64,000 nt of DNA from Rhizobiales bacterium 65-79 (GTDB lineage: Bacteria > Pseudomonadota > Alphaproteobacteria > Rhizobiales > Rhizobiaceae). A model generated the notes under the pieces. It was given only the letters and a program-made list of their open reading frames with translations. It was not told the origin of the DNA and did no database searches. Position 1 is the stretch's first letter. The number at the start of each line of letters is the position of its first letter. Both the position numbers and the translations under genes were made by a program. Below are positions 18,617 through 27,108 of the stretch, in pieces. The stretch lies in assembly GCA_001896885.1 (NCBI GenBank), contig MKRJ01000019.1:124001-188000 (forward strand), given 5' to 3'.

Positions 18617-19432
18617 ATGGGTAAGGTGGTGGTCGTCACATCGGGCAAGGGAGGGGTGGGCAAGACCACTTCTACCGCAGCCCTGGGCGCGGCGCTGGCG
18701 CAGACCGGCAAGCGGGTCGCGCTGGTCGATTTCGATGTCGGCCTGCGCAACCTCGATCTGATCATGGGCGCGGAACGTCGCGTGGTCTTCGATCTCGTCA
18801 ACGTCACGCAGGGCGTCGCCAAGCTCCCGCAGGCGCTGATCCGCGACAAGCGCGTCGACACGCTCTTCCTGCTGCCCGCATCGCAGACCCGCGACAAGGA
18901 CGCGCTGACCGAGGAAGGCGTCGCCGACGTCATCTCCGCGCTGCGCGAGAAATTCGACTATGTCTTCTGCGACAGCCCGGCGGGCATCGAGCGCGGCGCC
19001 CAGCTCGCGATGCGCTATGCGGACGACGCCGTCATCGTGACCAACCCGGAAGTAAGCTCGGTGCGCGATTCTGACCGCATCATCGGGCTGCTCGATTCGA
19101 GGACGCTGAAGGCCGAGCGCGGTGAAAGCGTCAACAAGCACATCCTGGTGACACGCTTCGACGCGGCGCGCGCCGCGCGCGGCGAGATGCTCAACATCAA
19201 CGACGTGCTCGAGATCCTGTCGACGCCGCTTCTCGGCATCATCCCGGAGAACCAGGGCGTGCTGCGGGCATCGAACATCGGCTCGCCGGTGACGCTCAGC
19301 GAACCTTCCAACGCCGCCGCGCGCGCCTATATCGACGCCGCCAAACGGCTGGAGGGCGAGGACCTGCCGGTCGTCCTCCCCTTCCAGCGGCAAGGCTTCT
19401 TCGACCGGCTGTTCGGAAGGAGGGCGGCATGA
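18617..19432 (+). CDS. minD: Septum site-determining protein MinD (ATPase)
   Basis: 271-residue membrane-cycling ATPase. Deviant Walker A SGKGGVGKTT at residues 9-18, switch region DFDVGLRNLD, Walker B-like YVFCDSPAGIE, and a C-terminal amphipathic tail (FFDRLFGRR) that anchors the ATP form to the inner membrane. It recruits MinC and is released by MinE, so the division inhibitor oscillates or forms polar zones. The second ATG at 18617 matches the family start. The stop overlaps the minE start (ATGA). Confidence 0.97.
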   Translation: MGKVVVVTSGKGGVGKTTSTAALGAALAQTGKRVALVDFDVGLRNLDLIMGAERRVVFDLVNVTQGVAKLPQALIRDKRVDTLFLLPASQTRDKDALTEEGVADVISALREKFDYVFCDSPAGIERGAQLAMRYADDAVIVTNPEVSSVRDSDRIIGLLDSRTLKAERGESVNKHILVTRFDAARAARGEMLNINDVLEILSTPLLGIIPENQGVLRASNIGSPVTLSEPSNAAARAYIDAAKRLEGEDLPVVLPFQRQGFFDRLFGRRAA

Positions 19433-19692
19433 CCCTTTTCGACCTTTTCAAGCGGCGCGGCAGCGCGCCGGTCGCGCGCGAGCGCCTGCAGGTGCTGCTG
19501 GCCTATGAGCGGCAGAACCGCAACCAGCCGGATCTCGTCGCCATCCTGCGCGAGGAGATCATGGCGGTGATCGCCAGGCACATCCAGGTCGGGCAGGAGG
19601 ATGTCCGCGTCGCCATGGATCGCGGCGACACGATGTCGACGCTGGAAATCGACGTAAACATCCCGAACGGCGGCGCCTTGATCGCGGCCTGA
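19429..19692 (+). CDS. minE: Cell division topological specificity factor MinE
   Basis: 87 residues. The N-terminal LFDLFKRR membrane-targeting helix is followed by the MinD-stimulating segment (ARERLQVLLAYER) and the C-terminal dimerisation domain (LREEIMAVIARHI to EIDVNIP). Length matches the family. The four-base overlap with minD gives coupled translation, keeping the MinD/MinE ratio constant. Confidence 0.97.
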   Translation: MTLFDLFKRRGSAPVARERLQVLLAYERQNRNQPDLVAILREEIMAVIARHIQVGQEDVRVAMDRGDTMSTLEIDVNIPNGGALIAA

Positions 19693-19725
19693 GGCCAAAG
19701 GTCATTTTGGTTGACCGTAGGTGAG

Positions 19726-19767
19726 CTCATCACCCCCTCCAGTCGAAGGGCCGGAGGGGGTGATGAG
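19726..19767. terminator. Hairpin between convergent minE and gntR
   Basis: Perfect 15-bp stem (CTCATCACCCCCTCC at 19726-19740 with its complement at 19753-19767) and a 12-base loop. It lies 33 bp after minE and 30 bp beyond the convergent gntR stop. There is no T-run, so it may act as a bidirectional stop or an mRNA-protecting structure rather than a classic intrinsic terminator. Confidence 0.7.
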
Positions 19768-19797
19768 TATCGGAAGAGTGCTCCAGGCAGCACTCGC

Positions 19798-20559
19798 TCA
19801 TTTCAGATCCACCGAGAAATCCAGCCGCACGAGGTCGCCCCGGAAAAAGAGGTGGCCGAAATAGATGATCGTGCCGCCGCCGTCGCGGACGATGCGGCGC
19901 AATTCGGCGATCGGCGCCGCCTCGTGCACGCCGAGATGGCGGGCAAGCTCGATGTCGGCCTCGCCGATGGTGAAGGTCTGCTGGATATGGCCGAGATCGG
20001 CGTGCCTCGCCGCCAGCCGCTCCAGGATCGGCCGGTCGCGCGGTGCTGCTCCGTCGTCCTCGGCGGAACCCTCGAGCTCGGCATAGACGCGGCTTTCGAT
20101 CAGGATCTCGGTCATTGCCACCGCATGCGGAAAATCCGAATGGTGGTGCAGATGGACGACGCGGTGATAGGCCTCTCCCGGCTTCCCTTCCTGCGCCGAA
20201 ACGGGCAGCGGCCGCTCCCACGGCCCGGCTTCCAGCTCCGAAACCCGGATGGACGCGGAATGCGTTTCGAGCTCCGCCAAATTGAGCGCCAGCGTGAACC
20301 AGCGCCGGTCGAGCGGGTGCGCGATGACCGAGCTGCCGCGCCGGTCCCGGTGCCGCGCGATCAGCCCTTCGTCGGCGAGTAGGTCGAGTGCATGGCGGAC
20401 GGTGACGCGGCCGACGCGGAATTCCTCCACCAGCGCGTCGAGCGCCGGCAGCCGGTCGCCCGGCTGCCATTCGCCGCTCGAGATGCGGCGCCTCAGCACG
20501 GACGCCACCCGGCGATAGGTCGAGATGCCGAGCCGACGCGGCCGCGTCGGGGCTTGCAT
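19798..20559 (-). CDS. GntR family regulator with UTRA domain
   Basis: 253 residues of the HutC/UTRA subfamily: a winged helix with GDRLPALDALVEEFRVGRVTVRHALDLLADEGLI, then a UTRA ligand domain (YHRVVHLHHHSDFPHAVAMTEILI and IYFGHLFFRGDLVRLD near the end). ATG 20559 follows AAGGGG; an in-frame TTG at 20598 is less likely. Last gene of the minus-strand sugar operon, so it probably controls this operon and the divergent gene set beginning at 25.1 kb. Confidence 0.9.
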   Translation of the reverse strand: MQAPTRPRRLGISTYRRVASVLRRRISSGEWQPGDRLPALDALVEEFRVGRVTVRHALDLLADEGLIARHRDRRGSSVIAHPLDRRWFTLALNLAELETHSASIRVSELEAGPWERPLPVSAQEGKPGEAYHRVVHLHHHSDFPHAVAMTEILIESRVYAELEGSAEDDGAAPRDRPILERLAARHADLGHIQQTFTIGEADIELARHLGVHEAAPIAELRRIVRDGGGTIIYFGHLFFRGDLVRLDFSVDLK

Positions 20560-20618
20560 GCTCTTCCCCTTCTTCCGCTGCTTGGAACCCTGCTTCAAAT
20601 CCCCTCTCCCCTACGCCG

Positions 20619-21746
20619 CTATCTGACCTCGAATCGCTCGAAGACTTCCTCGCGGAACAAATCGTCGCCCAGCCCCGGGCCGATCGGCAGCGCCAGCCCG
20701 CCGCCCCGCACGTCGGGCTCATCCCGCAGCAGCATCTCGAACAGCGGATTGGGCATCGAATCCATCTCCAGCCACGACGTTCCGTCTATCGCGGCGCTGA
20801 GATGCGCACTGGCGTAGAGGCCGATCGGCCCGCCATACATGTGAAGGCACGCCCGGCGGCCGCGCATGAGGATCTCCCGGCAGATGTCGCGCCCCTCGCT
20901 GATCCCACCCGTCTTGGTGATGTCCGGCTGCACGACATCCGGCCGGACAACGTCGAGGACCTGGCGGAAACCCTGTAATCGATAGCTGTTCTCTCCGAGC
21001 GCCACCGGCGGGCGCACGGCCTCGTCGCGCCAAGCGGCATAGGAATCGAGATCGTCGGCGAGGAACGGCTCCTCCAGCCAGCCGAGCGAAAGTTCGGCCA
21101 GCGGATGCGCAAGCGGCCTCAGCGTTTCCAGCCGGAAGGATTGCGTGGCATCCGCCATCAGCGGCCGCTCGCCGGCCGCGGCGCGGGCATCACGGAGCCG
21201 TTCCAGGAGCACTGGGTCGTCGCCCGGAACGCGGAACTTGAAGCGCGTATGGCCCTTCGCCGCCATCTCCTCGATCGACCCGGGCCGAACGATCGGCAGA
21301 TTGGTGGCATAGACCTCGACACGGCGCGGCGACGGGCCGCCGCGGATGAAGTCCGCGAGCGGCTGGCCGGCGCTCCGGGCCGCGGCGTCCCAAAGCGCGA
21401 TGTCCGCGCCGGCAAGCGCCTGCTGGAAAGGGCCGACGGCACCGAGCTGGTTGGCGAGCGCCCTCAGTTTCCCCGCCAGCAGAAAATAGAGCCGTGCGGG
21501 ATCATCGAGCGGCTGGCCGACGAGAAGATGCCGGATCACGTTGACGAGGATGTCGACGCGGTCGCTACAGCCCCAGGGCGGAAAATTGCCCCAGGCCTCG
21601 CCGATCCCCCAGGCGCCGTCCTCCGTCTCGACGCGGACGAGGATATTGTGCCGCGTCGTGACCGTCCCGAACGGCGCCACGATCGGTGCCGCGAGCGGTG
21701 CGGCGACCAGCGCCACGCGGAGCTTCGTGATGGTCGAGGCGCTCAA
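20619..21746 (-). CDS. Mandelate racemase/muconate lactonizing enzyme family protein (sugar-acid dehydratase-like)
   Basis: About 375 residues of the enolase superfamily. N-terminal capping domain, then a barrel with metal ligands Asp in LMADATQ, Glu in WLEEPF and Glu in LGENSY. The base positions read FKFR on strand 2, and an Asp-His dyad is formed by PDITKTGG and the His of CLHMYGG, the pattern of the mandelate-racemase subgroup. Most such enzymes in sugar operons dehydrate an aldonic acid to a 2-keto-3-deoxy acid. TTG 21746 is chosen because GGAGGGGG precedes it; an ATG at 21782 in the same frame has a poorer site. With the lactonase-like and SDR genes across the divergent promoter it gives a plausible non-phosphorylating sugar route. 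Confidence 0.87.
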   Translation of the reverse strand: MSASTITKLRVALVAAPLAAPIVAPFGTVTTRHNILVRVETEDGAWGIGEAWGNFPPWGCSDRVDILVNVIRHLLVGQPLDDPARLYFLLAGKLRALANQLGAVGPFQQALAGADIALWDAAARSAGQPLADFIRGGPSPRRVEVYATNLPIVRPGSIEEMAAKGHTRFKFRVPGDDPVLLERLRDARAAAGERPLMADATQSFRLETLRPLAHPLAELSLGWLEEPFLADDLDSYAAWRDEAVRPPVALGENSYRLQGFRQVLDVVRPDVVQPDITKTGGISEGRDICREILMRGRRACLHMYGGPIGLYASAHLSAAIDGTSWLEMDSMPNPLFEMLLRDEPDVRGGGLALPIGPGLGDDLFREEVFERFEVR

Positions 21747-21849
21747 TGCCCCCTCCTCTTCGCCCGTCGCGCCATCACGCATGAACCCAGGTGCCTCGTC
21801 ACCGGCTGTATCGTCCCATGCGCTAGTGCAATCCTTGCCCGCAGGCTGT

Positions 21850-22689
21850 TCATTTCACGGCTCCGGCGATTCGTCCCGGCGATATCCTGCCCTGTATCGG
21901 CAGGAAAAGCAGGAACACCGGCAGCGTGGTGACGACCGACGCCGCCATCACCGCGCCCCAGTCGACATTGTCCTCGCCGAAGAACTGATAGAGCCCGAGG
22001 GGCAGCGTCTTCAGGTCGGTCTGGGTGAGGAAGGCGAGCGCGAAGAGGTATTCGGTCCAGCAGAGCAGGAAGGCGTAGGTCGCCGTCGCCACGAAGCCGG
22101 GCAGCATGACCGGGCAGATAATGTACCAGATGACCTGCCAGCGCGAGGCGCCGTCGATGATGGCGGCCTCGTCGAGGCTCTTCGGCACCGTCACCAGATA
22201 GCCGACGAGCATGTAGACCGAAAACGGTACGGTGAACGCGGTGTAGGTGAGGATCATGCCGATATAGCTGTTGATGAGGTGCATGGTGGCGAAGGCCACG
22301 AAAAGCGGGTTGATCAGCACGATCCACGGGAACACCTGCCCGAACAGGATGCCGGTGAAAAGCGCGCGCTTGAAGCGGAAGTCGAAGCGCGAGAAGGCGT
22401 AGGCCGCCATGATGGAAAGCACGGTCGAGGCGAGCGTCGCCGCCACGCAGATGACGAGGCTGTTGACGATGAAGCGCCCGAAACCGCTCTGGAAAATCCT
22501 GACATAATTGCGGAAAGTGAACGTGCCGGTCGCCGAAAGCAGCCCGCCTCCCGGTCGGAACGACCCGATCAGGACATAAACGGCGGGATAGACCATCACG
22601 AACAGCACGACGACCGCGAGGACGGCCGAGACGGCGAGCGCCGTCGGTCCCGGGTCGCGCCAGTGCCGGGAAGAAGCCGGGGCACTCAC
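21850..22689 (-). CDS. Carbohydrate ABC transporter permease (MalG-like)
   Basis: 279-residue inner-membrane permease of the CUT1 class with six predicted segments. The EAA loop reads SLDEAAIIDGASRWQVIWYIICPVMLPG, which docks on the ATPase. Its start overlaps the stop of the MalF-like gene by four bases. No ATP-binding protein is encoded in this operon, so the pair must borrow one from elsewhere. Confidence 0.92.
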   Translation of the reverse strand: MSAPASSRHWRDPGPTALAVSAVLAVVVLFVMVYPAVYVLIGSFRPGGGLLSATGTFTFRNYVRIFQSGFGRFIVNSLVICVAATLASTVLSIMAAYAFSRFDFRFKRALFTGILFGQVFPWIVLINPLFVAFATMHLINSYIGMILTYTAFTVPFSVYMLVGYLVTVPKSLDEAAIIDGASRWQVIWYIICPVMLPGFVATATYAFLLCWTEYLFALAFLTQTDLKTLPLGLYQFFGEDNVDWGAVMAASVVTTLPVFLLFLPIQGRISPGRIAGAVK

Positions 22690-23582
22690 AGCGTCTCCTC
22701 CAGCTGCTGTCGCGCGACGAGCCTGAGGTAGAGGATGCCGAAAGCGCCCATGATGACCGCCATCACCATGCCGATCGCCGAACTGTAGCCAAGCCGGAAA
22801 TCGATAAAGGCCTTGAGATAGACCTCCGTCGCCAGCACGTTGGTATAGGTCCCCGGCCCGGCCCCCGTCGCCAGCCAGACATAGACGAAATTGTTGAACG
22901 ACCAGAAGACGGACATCAGCCCGAGCACCAGCATGGCCGGCATAAGGAAAGGCAGGGTGACGAAGCGGAATTTCTGCCAGTTGGTCGCTCCGTCGAGCTC
23001 CGCCGCCTCGTAATATTCATCGGGAACCGTCTGCAGGCTGGAAAGCAGCGACAGCGCGATCAGCGGCACCGTGTTCCAGAGCATGATGGCGACGAGCGAA
23101 GGCCAGACCGTGCGCATGTCGGCGAGGAAGGCGATCGGGTGATCGACCACGCCGAGCTTGATCAGCGCCTCGTTGACCGCCCCGTTGCGCTCCAGCAGGA
23201 AGCGCCAGATGACCACCGCCACGATCGGCGGTGTCGCCCAGGGGATGAGCAGCGCGAACCGCGACACCGCCGCAAGCCTGAGAAGCTTCATCGCCCTCGT
23301 ATTCAGCAGCAGCGCTATCCCGAGCCCGATCAGCAGGCGCAGGATCACCGAGGTCGCGGTAAGCCAGATGAACGTGTTGAACAGGATGTGGCCGAGATCG
23401 CCGCTGCGGAACAGTTCGCGATAGTTGGCCAGGCCGACCCAGTTGCCGCCGCGCTTCATGCCGAGCAGCGAGAGATCCGTGAAGCTGATCTTCAGATTGT
23501 CGAAGATCGGATAGCCGTAGAAGAGCAGCAGGAGCACGACCGTCGGCAGCAGCATCGTCGTGATGAAGAGTCTGTCGCGCAT
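22686..23582 (-). CDS. Carbohydrate ABC transporter permease (MalF/UgpA-like)
   Basis: 298-residue CUT1 permease with six hydrophobic segments. The EAA loop is YYEAAELDGATNWQKFRFVTLPFL. ATG 23582 begins MRDRLFITTMLLP; an in-frame TTG at 23612 would extend into the upstream hairpin. Partner of the MalG-like subunit, with which it overlaps by four bases, and of the binding protein encoded upstream. Confidence 0.92.
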   Translation of the reverse strand: MRDRLFITTMLLPTVVLLLLFYGYPIFDNLKISFTDLSLLGMKRGGNWVGLANYRELFRSGDLGHILFNTFIWLTATSVILRLLIGLGIALLLNTRAMKLLRLAAVSRFALLIPWATPPIVAVVIWRFLLERNGAVNEALIKLGVVDHPIAFLADMRTVWPSLVAIMLWNTVPLIALSLLSSLQTVPDEYYEAAELDGATNWQKFRFVTLPFLMPAMLVLGLMSVFWSFNNFVYVWLATGAGPGTYTNVLATEVYLKAFIDFRLGYSSAIGMVMAVIMGAFGILYLRLVARQQLEETL

Positions 23583-23612
23583 GCTTCCGGATAGGCTCCC
23601 GGTCTTCAACAA

Positions 23613-23667
23613 AAGGACGGCCGGCGCGATGCCGGCCGGTCGACGGCCGGGCTACCCGGCCGTCCTT
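23613..23667 (-). terminator. Hairpin with T-rich tail between binding-protein and permease genes
   Basis: Arms AAGGACGGCCGG (23613-23624) and CCGGCCGTCCTT (23656-23667) are perfectly complementary. On the minus strand the stem runs into TTTTGTT. Leaky termination here would give more binding protein than permease. The GC-rich loop can form further small stems. Confidence 0.75.
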
Positions 23668-23684
23668 CGGCAGGGATTACCCTA

Positions 23685-24968
23685 TCAGCCTTTCGCGGCC
23701 ATCTGCTTCTCGATTTCCTGCAGCAGCCCCTTCGCCGCCTCTTCCGGCTTGGACTGCCCGGAGAGCGCCGTTCCGAAGGCCCGGTCCGTCAGGTTCCACA
23801 TGGTCCCGATCGGCACCGGTCCGCTGGCATACGGCCCCCAGGTGCGGGCATATTCGAACTGCTCGGCGAACCCCTTGAGCGGCGCGCCGAAATCGATCTT
23901 CTTCAGGAGCGAGTTCTGCGCCGGGAACTGCGTCCGGTAATATTTGGCGAAGACCTGCTCGGACGCCATGAACTTCACGAACTTCCAGGCCTGCTCCGGA
24001 TGCTTTGTGTTGGCGTTGATGACCAGCATGCGGCCGCCGAACATGGAACTCTTGGTGTCGTCCGGATGCGGGAACGGCGCCGAGACGAAGGGAACTGGCT
24101 TGCCGGGATTGGCGTCTTCGTAGGCCTTGATGATCTCCTTGTAGGTGTTGGGCGGCATGGCGCCCATGGCCTGGTTGCCGGTCACCAGCGCCTGCATGAT
24201 CGAGGGATCGTGCGCGTCGCTCGCCGCGAGGTTGGATTGCGGATTGTCGCCGCCATCCATGTACTGCTTGAAATATTTCATGGCGTCGGCAACGTCGTCG
24301 ACCGTCACGCCGAGGGCATAGGAGCCGTCCGCCTTCTGCACGATCAGCGCCTTGCCGTGCGACCACCAGTAGAAATTGGCGAGGAACCAGATCGCGCCCG
24401 AGGCGGAACTTCCCGCCGGGAAGCCGAAGCCGGCCTTGCCCGTCTTCTTGTAGACGGCGGCGCTGTCGGCGCGCAGATCGTCCCAGCTCTGCGGCAGCTT
24501 GTCGATCCCCGCCTGCTTGAGCAGGTCCGTCCTGTAGACCATCGCCCAGGTGTCCGTCGTCCACGGAAGGCCGTAGACATGGCCGTCCTTGCCCTTGGCG
24601 AGGTCCTGAGCGACGAAATCCGCAAAGCCGTTCGACGGCGGGTCCTTCTTCAGGAAGTTGTCGAGCGGAAGCAGCGCGCCGGCATCGCCCATTTCGGTGA
24701 CCCAGACCTGGGCGCTGTGCTGGACGTCGGGCCCCTGACCGACCGCTGCCTCGCGCAGGAACTGGTTGCGCGCGTCCTTCCAGCCGATGCGCTGCAGGTC
24801 GACCTTTATGTCGGGGTTTTCCTTCTGGAATTCGTCGATCGCGCCCCTGACCTCCTGCTCGGTGTCGTTGAAGCGGAAAGTGATCGTCACCGGATCGGCG
24901 GCTGCGGCCCGGATCGATCCGAGCATGGCCGCGCTGACGACGAGCGCGGCCGCAAGCGATTTGAGCAT
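23685..24968 (-). CDS. Extracellular sugar-binding protein (CUT1)
   Basis: 427 residues. Sec signal MLKSLAAALVVSAAMLGSIRAAAA, then a family 1 solute-binding fold: VTITFRFNDTEQEVRGAIDEFQKENPDIKV, GPDVQHSAQVWVTEMGDAG, VYGLPWTTDTWAMVYRTDLL and FGGRMLVINANTKHPEQAWKFVKFM. It captures an oligosaccharide or sugar derivative for the two permeases downstream. First gene of the minus-strand operon; the 130-170 bp region shared with the divergent amidohydrolase gene holds the likely regulatory sites. Confidence 0.93.
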   Translation of the reverse strand: MLKSLAAALVVSAAMLGSIRAAAADPVTITFRFNDTEQEVRGAIDEFQKENPDIKVDLQRIGWKDARNQFLREAAVGQGPDVQHSAQVWVTEMGDAGALLPLDNFLKKDPPSNGFADFVAQDLAKGKDGHVYGLPWTTDTWAMVYRTDLLKQAGIDKLPQSWDDLRADSAAVYKKTGKAGFGFPAGSSASGAIWFLANFYWWSHGKALIVQKADGSYALGVTVDDVADAMKYFKQYMDGGDNPQSNLAASDAHDPSIMQALVTGNQAMGAMPPNTYKEIIKAYEDANPGKPVPFVSAPFPHPDDTKSSMFGGRMLVINANTKHPEQAWKFVKFMASEQVFAKYYRTQFPAQNSLLKKIDFGAPLKGFAEQFEYARTWGPYASGPVPIGTMWNLTDRAFGTALSGQSKPEEAAKGLLQEIEKQMAAKG

Positions 24969-25114
24969 GGCTTCCTCCCAGTTGCCCCGCAGCCCATGGT
25001 CGGCAAGCCCATCAGACTACCGGCATGGCTGCGCAATTAACAGAACCATATGTAATCCTGTTCATGCTGTCAAACCCGTTCGCGGCGTTCCGTCTCCGTG
25101 ATTGACGCCTCCGG

Positions 25115-25142
25115 AAAACAGAACTAGCAATGGGTCTGTTTT
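25115..25142. promoter_or_regulatory. Inverted repeat in the divergent sugar-regulon promoter
   Basis: AAAACAGA and TCTGTTTT separated by 12 bp. A related pair AACAG/CTGTT (25039-25062) lies nearer the binding-protein gene. The shared AACAG half-site suggests an operator for the local GntR-UTRA protein controlling both directions. Confidence 0.5.
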
Positions 25143-26133
25143 GGATGATTTGAAAGACGTTCCCTTGCGGCAGAGGATCGACGCGCACCATCATCTGTGG
25201 CAGCTCGGTCGCTTTCCCTATGCCTGGCTGGCGCCGGATTCGCCGCCGCGCCCGTTCGGCGACCATGGCGGCCTCAAGCGCGACTATCTCGTCGCCGATT
25301 ACCGGAAAGACATGGCCGGCGTCGGCCTCGTCGCTTCCGTTTTCGTCGAGGCGAATGCCGGCGCGCCCGGCGCGGCCGAGATCGACTGGGTGGACGAGGC
25401 GGCGGCCGAGGGCGCGCTGCCCGCCGTCGCCATCGGCAGCGCCGACCTGCGCCGGCCGGATATCGGCGAAATCCTGTCGGCCTTCTCGCGCTCCCGGCGC
25501 ATGCGCGGCATCCGAATGTCGCTCTGCTGGGACGAACGCCCGCGCTGGCGCTTCATCGACCGTCCCGACGTCATGCTGACCGCGGAGTTCAAGCGCGGTC
25601 TGGCTGAACTCACGCGGCGGGAGATGGTCTTCGACGTGCTCGTCGTGCCCGGCCAGCTTTCGCAGCTTGCCGGTCTCGCGCGCGCCAATCCCGACCAGCT
25701 TGTCGTTCTCGACCATCTCGGCACGCCCTGGTTCGAGACCCCCGCCGACGAGACCGCCTGGACCGCCGGCATGCGCGAATGCGCGCGCTGCCCCAATGTC
25801 GTCGTCAAACTGTCCGGCCTCTGGCCGCTCGACCGAAAATGGCGGCCGGAGCGGATCGCCGGGCCGGTCCGCCTGGTGGTCGATCTCTTCGGACCGGAGC
25901 GCTGCATGTGGGCGAGCAATTATCCGGTGGAGAAGCTGATGTGCCCGGTGCTCGACCAGATACGCCATCTCGAGACGGTCCTGGATGATTTCGCGGACGA
26001 CGACAAGGACATGATCTTCCGGCGCACGGCGGCGCGGGTTTACCGAATTCCGGAGATGGCCGACCTCGGGATGCACGCTCCGGATCCCGGCAGCGGCCTC
26101 ACCTCCATCCATTCGTCCGAGCCGGCGCGATAG
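25141..26133 (+). CDS. Amidohydrolase family protein (sugar lactonase-like)
   Basis: About 330 residues of the amidohydrolase-2 TIM barrel family, which includes L-fuconolactonase and L-rhamnonolactonase. DAHHHLWQ near the N-terminus is the metal-binding HxH motif; later DHLGTPWF, VVVKLSGLWPL and MWASNYPVEK (the conserved aspartate position reads Asn here) follow the family order. The start is uncertain: in-frame TTG codons exist at 25102, 25141, 25150 and 25165 and no ATG precedes the core. 25141 is a compromise close to the usual length. It is divergent from the sugar ABC operon and 28 bp before an SDR gene, which fits lactone opening after sugar oxidation. Confidence 0.82.
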   Translation: MDDLKDVPLRQRIDAHHHLWQLGRFPYAWLAPDSPPRPFGDHGGLKRDYLVADYRKDMAGVGLVASVFVEANAGAPGAAEIDWVDEAAAEGALPAVAIGSADLRRPDIGEILSAFSRSRRMRGIRMSLCWDERPRWRFIDRPDVMLTAEFKRGLAELTRREMVFDVLVVPGQLSQLAGLARANPDQLVVLDHLGTPWFETPADETAWTAGMRECARCPNVVVKLSGLWPLDRKWRPERIAGPVRLVVDLFGPERCMWASNYPVEKLMCPVLDQIRHLETVLDDFADDDKDMIFRRTAARVYRIPEMADLGMHAPDPGSGLTSIHSSEPAR

Positions 26134-26160
26134 CCGGAAATCCATGGATTGCACCCACAT

Positions 26161-27003
26161 ATGACGGTGAAAATGACGATCGACGAACAGGCCATCGAGA
26201 ACAACCGACGGGTCGCGGAGCGATTCTCGATGCGGGGCCGCAAGGCGCTGGTGACGGGAGGCAGCGTCTCGATCGGCCGCGAGATCGCGCTGGCCTTCGC
26301 CGATGCCGGCGCCGACGTCGCGATCCAGCATGCCCGCGCCGCCGACATCGCCTTCGGCCGCACTTCCGCGGCGGAGGAGACGGTGGCGGCCATCGCCGCG
26401 CGCGGGCGCGTCGGCTTCGCCGTTGAAGCGGACTTTGCCCAGCCGCACGAGGCGACACGCTCGGTCGAGGAGGCGCGCCGCTCCCTCGGCGGCCTCGACG
26501 TCCTCGTCATATGCGCGTCGATCCAGTACCGCACCCCCTTCGAGCAGGTGACGGAGGAGCAGACGGAACGGCAGATCCAGGTGAATTTCCGTGCCACGAT
26601 CGAGCTGCTGCAGGCCGCGTTGCCGGAGATGCGCCGGCGCCGCTTCGGACGCATCCTCACCATCGGCAGCGTGAACCAGACGGCTCCGGAGAGTGTGCTG
26701 TCGGTCTATGCCGCGCTGAAGAGCGCGCAGCACAATCTGGTCATCAACCTCGCTCGCGAATACGCCCCCCACGGCGTGACCTTCAACAACCTGTCGCCGG
26801 GCCTGATCGCCACCGAGCGCAACAAATGGCGGCGCAACGACCCGGCGGAATGGAAGGCGATCGAGACGGGTTGCAGCCCCATGCGGCGCGCCGGCAAGCC
26901 TTCCGAGATGGCGGGCGCGGCGCTTCTTCTGTGTTCCGACGCCGGCAGCTATATAACCGGAGCCGACCTCCAGGCGACGGGCGGTCGCCACCTCGGCTTT
27001 TAG
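26161..27003 (+). CDS. SDR family oxidoreductase
   Basis: 280 residues. The cofactor motif reads VTGGSVSIGREIA (TGxxxxIG, with Ser in place of one usual glycine). The NNAG-type motif is changed to ICAS. The catalytic residues are Ser in IGSVNQT and the YAALK pair. The end ITGADLQATGGRHLGF is typical of the classical subfamily. It likely oxidises a sugar or keto-deoxy sugar acid using NAD(P). ATG 26161 is chosen; ATG 26173 is possible. Middle gene of the plus-strand arm of the regulon. Confidence 0.88.
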   Translation: MTVKMTIDEQAIENNRRVAERFSMRGRKALVTGGSVSIGREIALAFADAGADVAIQHARAADIAFGRTSAAEETVAAIAARGRVGFAVEADFAQPHEATRSVEEARRSLGGLDVLVICASIQYRTPFEQVTEEQTERQIQVNFRATIELLQAALPEMRRRRFGRILTIGSVNQTAPESVLSVYAALKSAQHNLVINLAREYAPHGVTFNNLSPGLIATERNKWRRNDPAEWKAIETGCSPMRRAGKPSEMAGAALLLCSDAGSYITGADLQATGGRHLGF

Positions 27004-27108
27004 CCTCCATCAACTCGTCTGATTGGCTCGACTGCTCCCCAAGCCTGTCCCTTGCCAGCTTCCTCCCGATCTGAAATCAAGCGGCATCGAGGAACCGGAG
27101 GAATGAAG

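Noticed and set aside
24000-25040. Plus-strand frame opposite the sugar-binding protein gene
   Set aside because: Shadow frame; the minus-strand gene has a signal peptide and family motifs.
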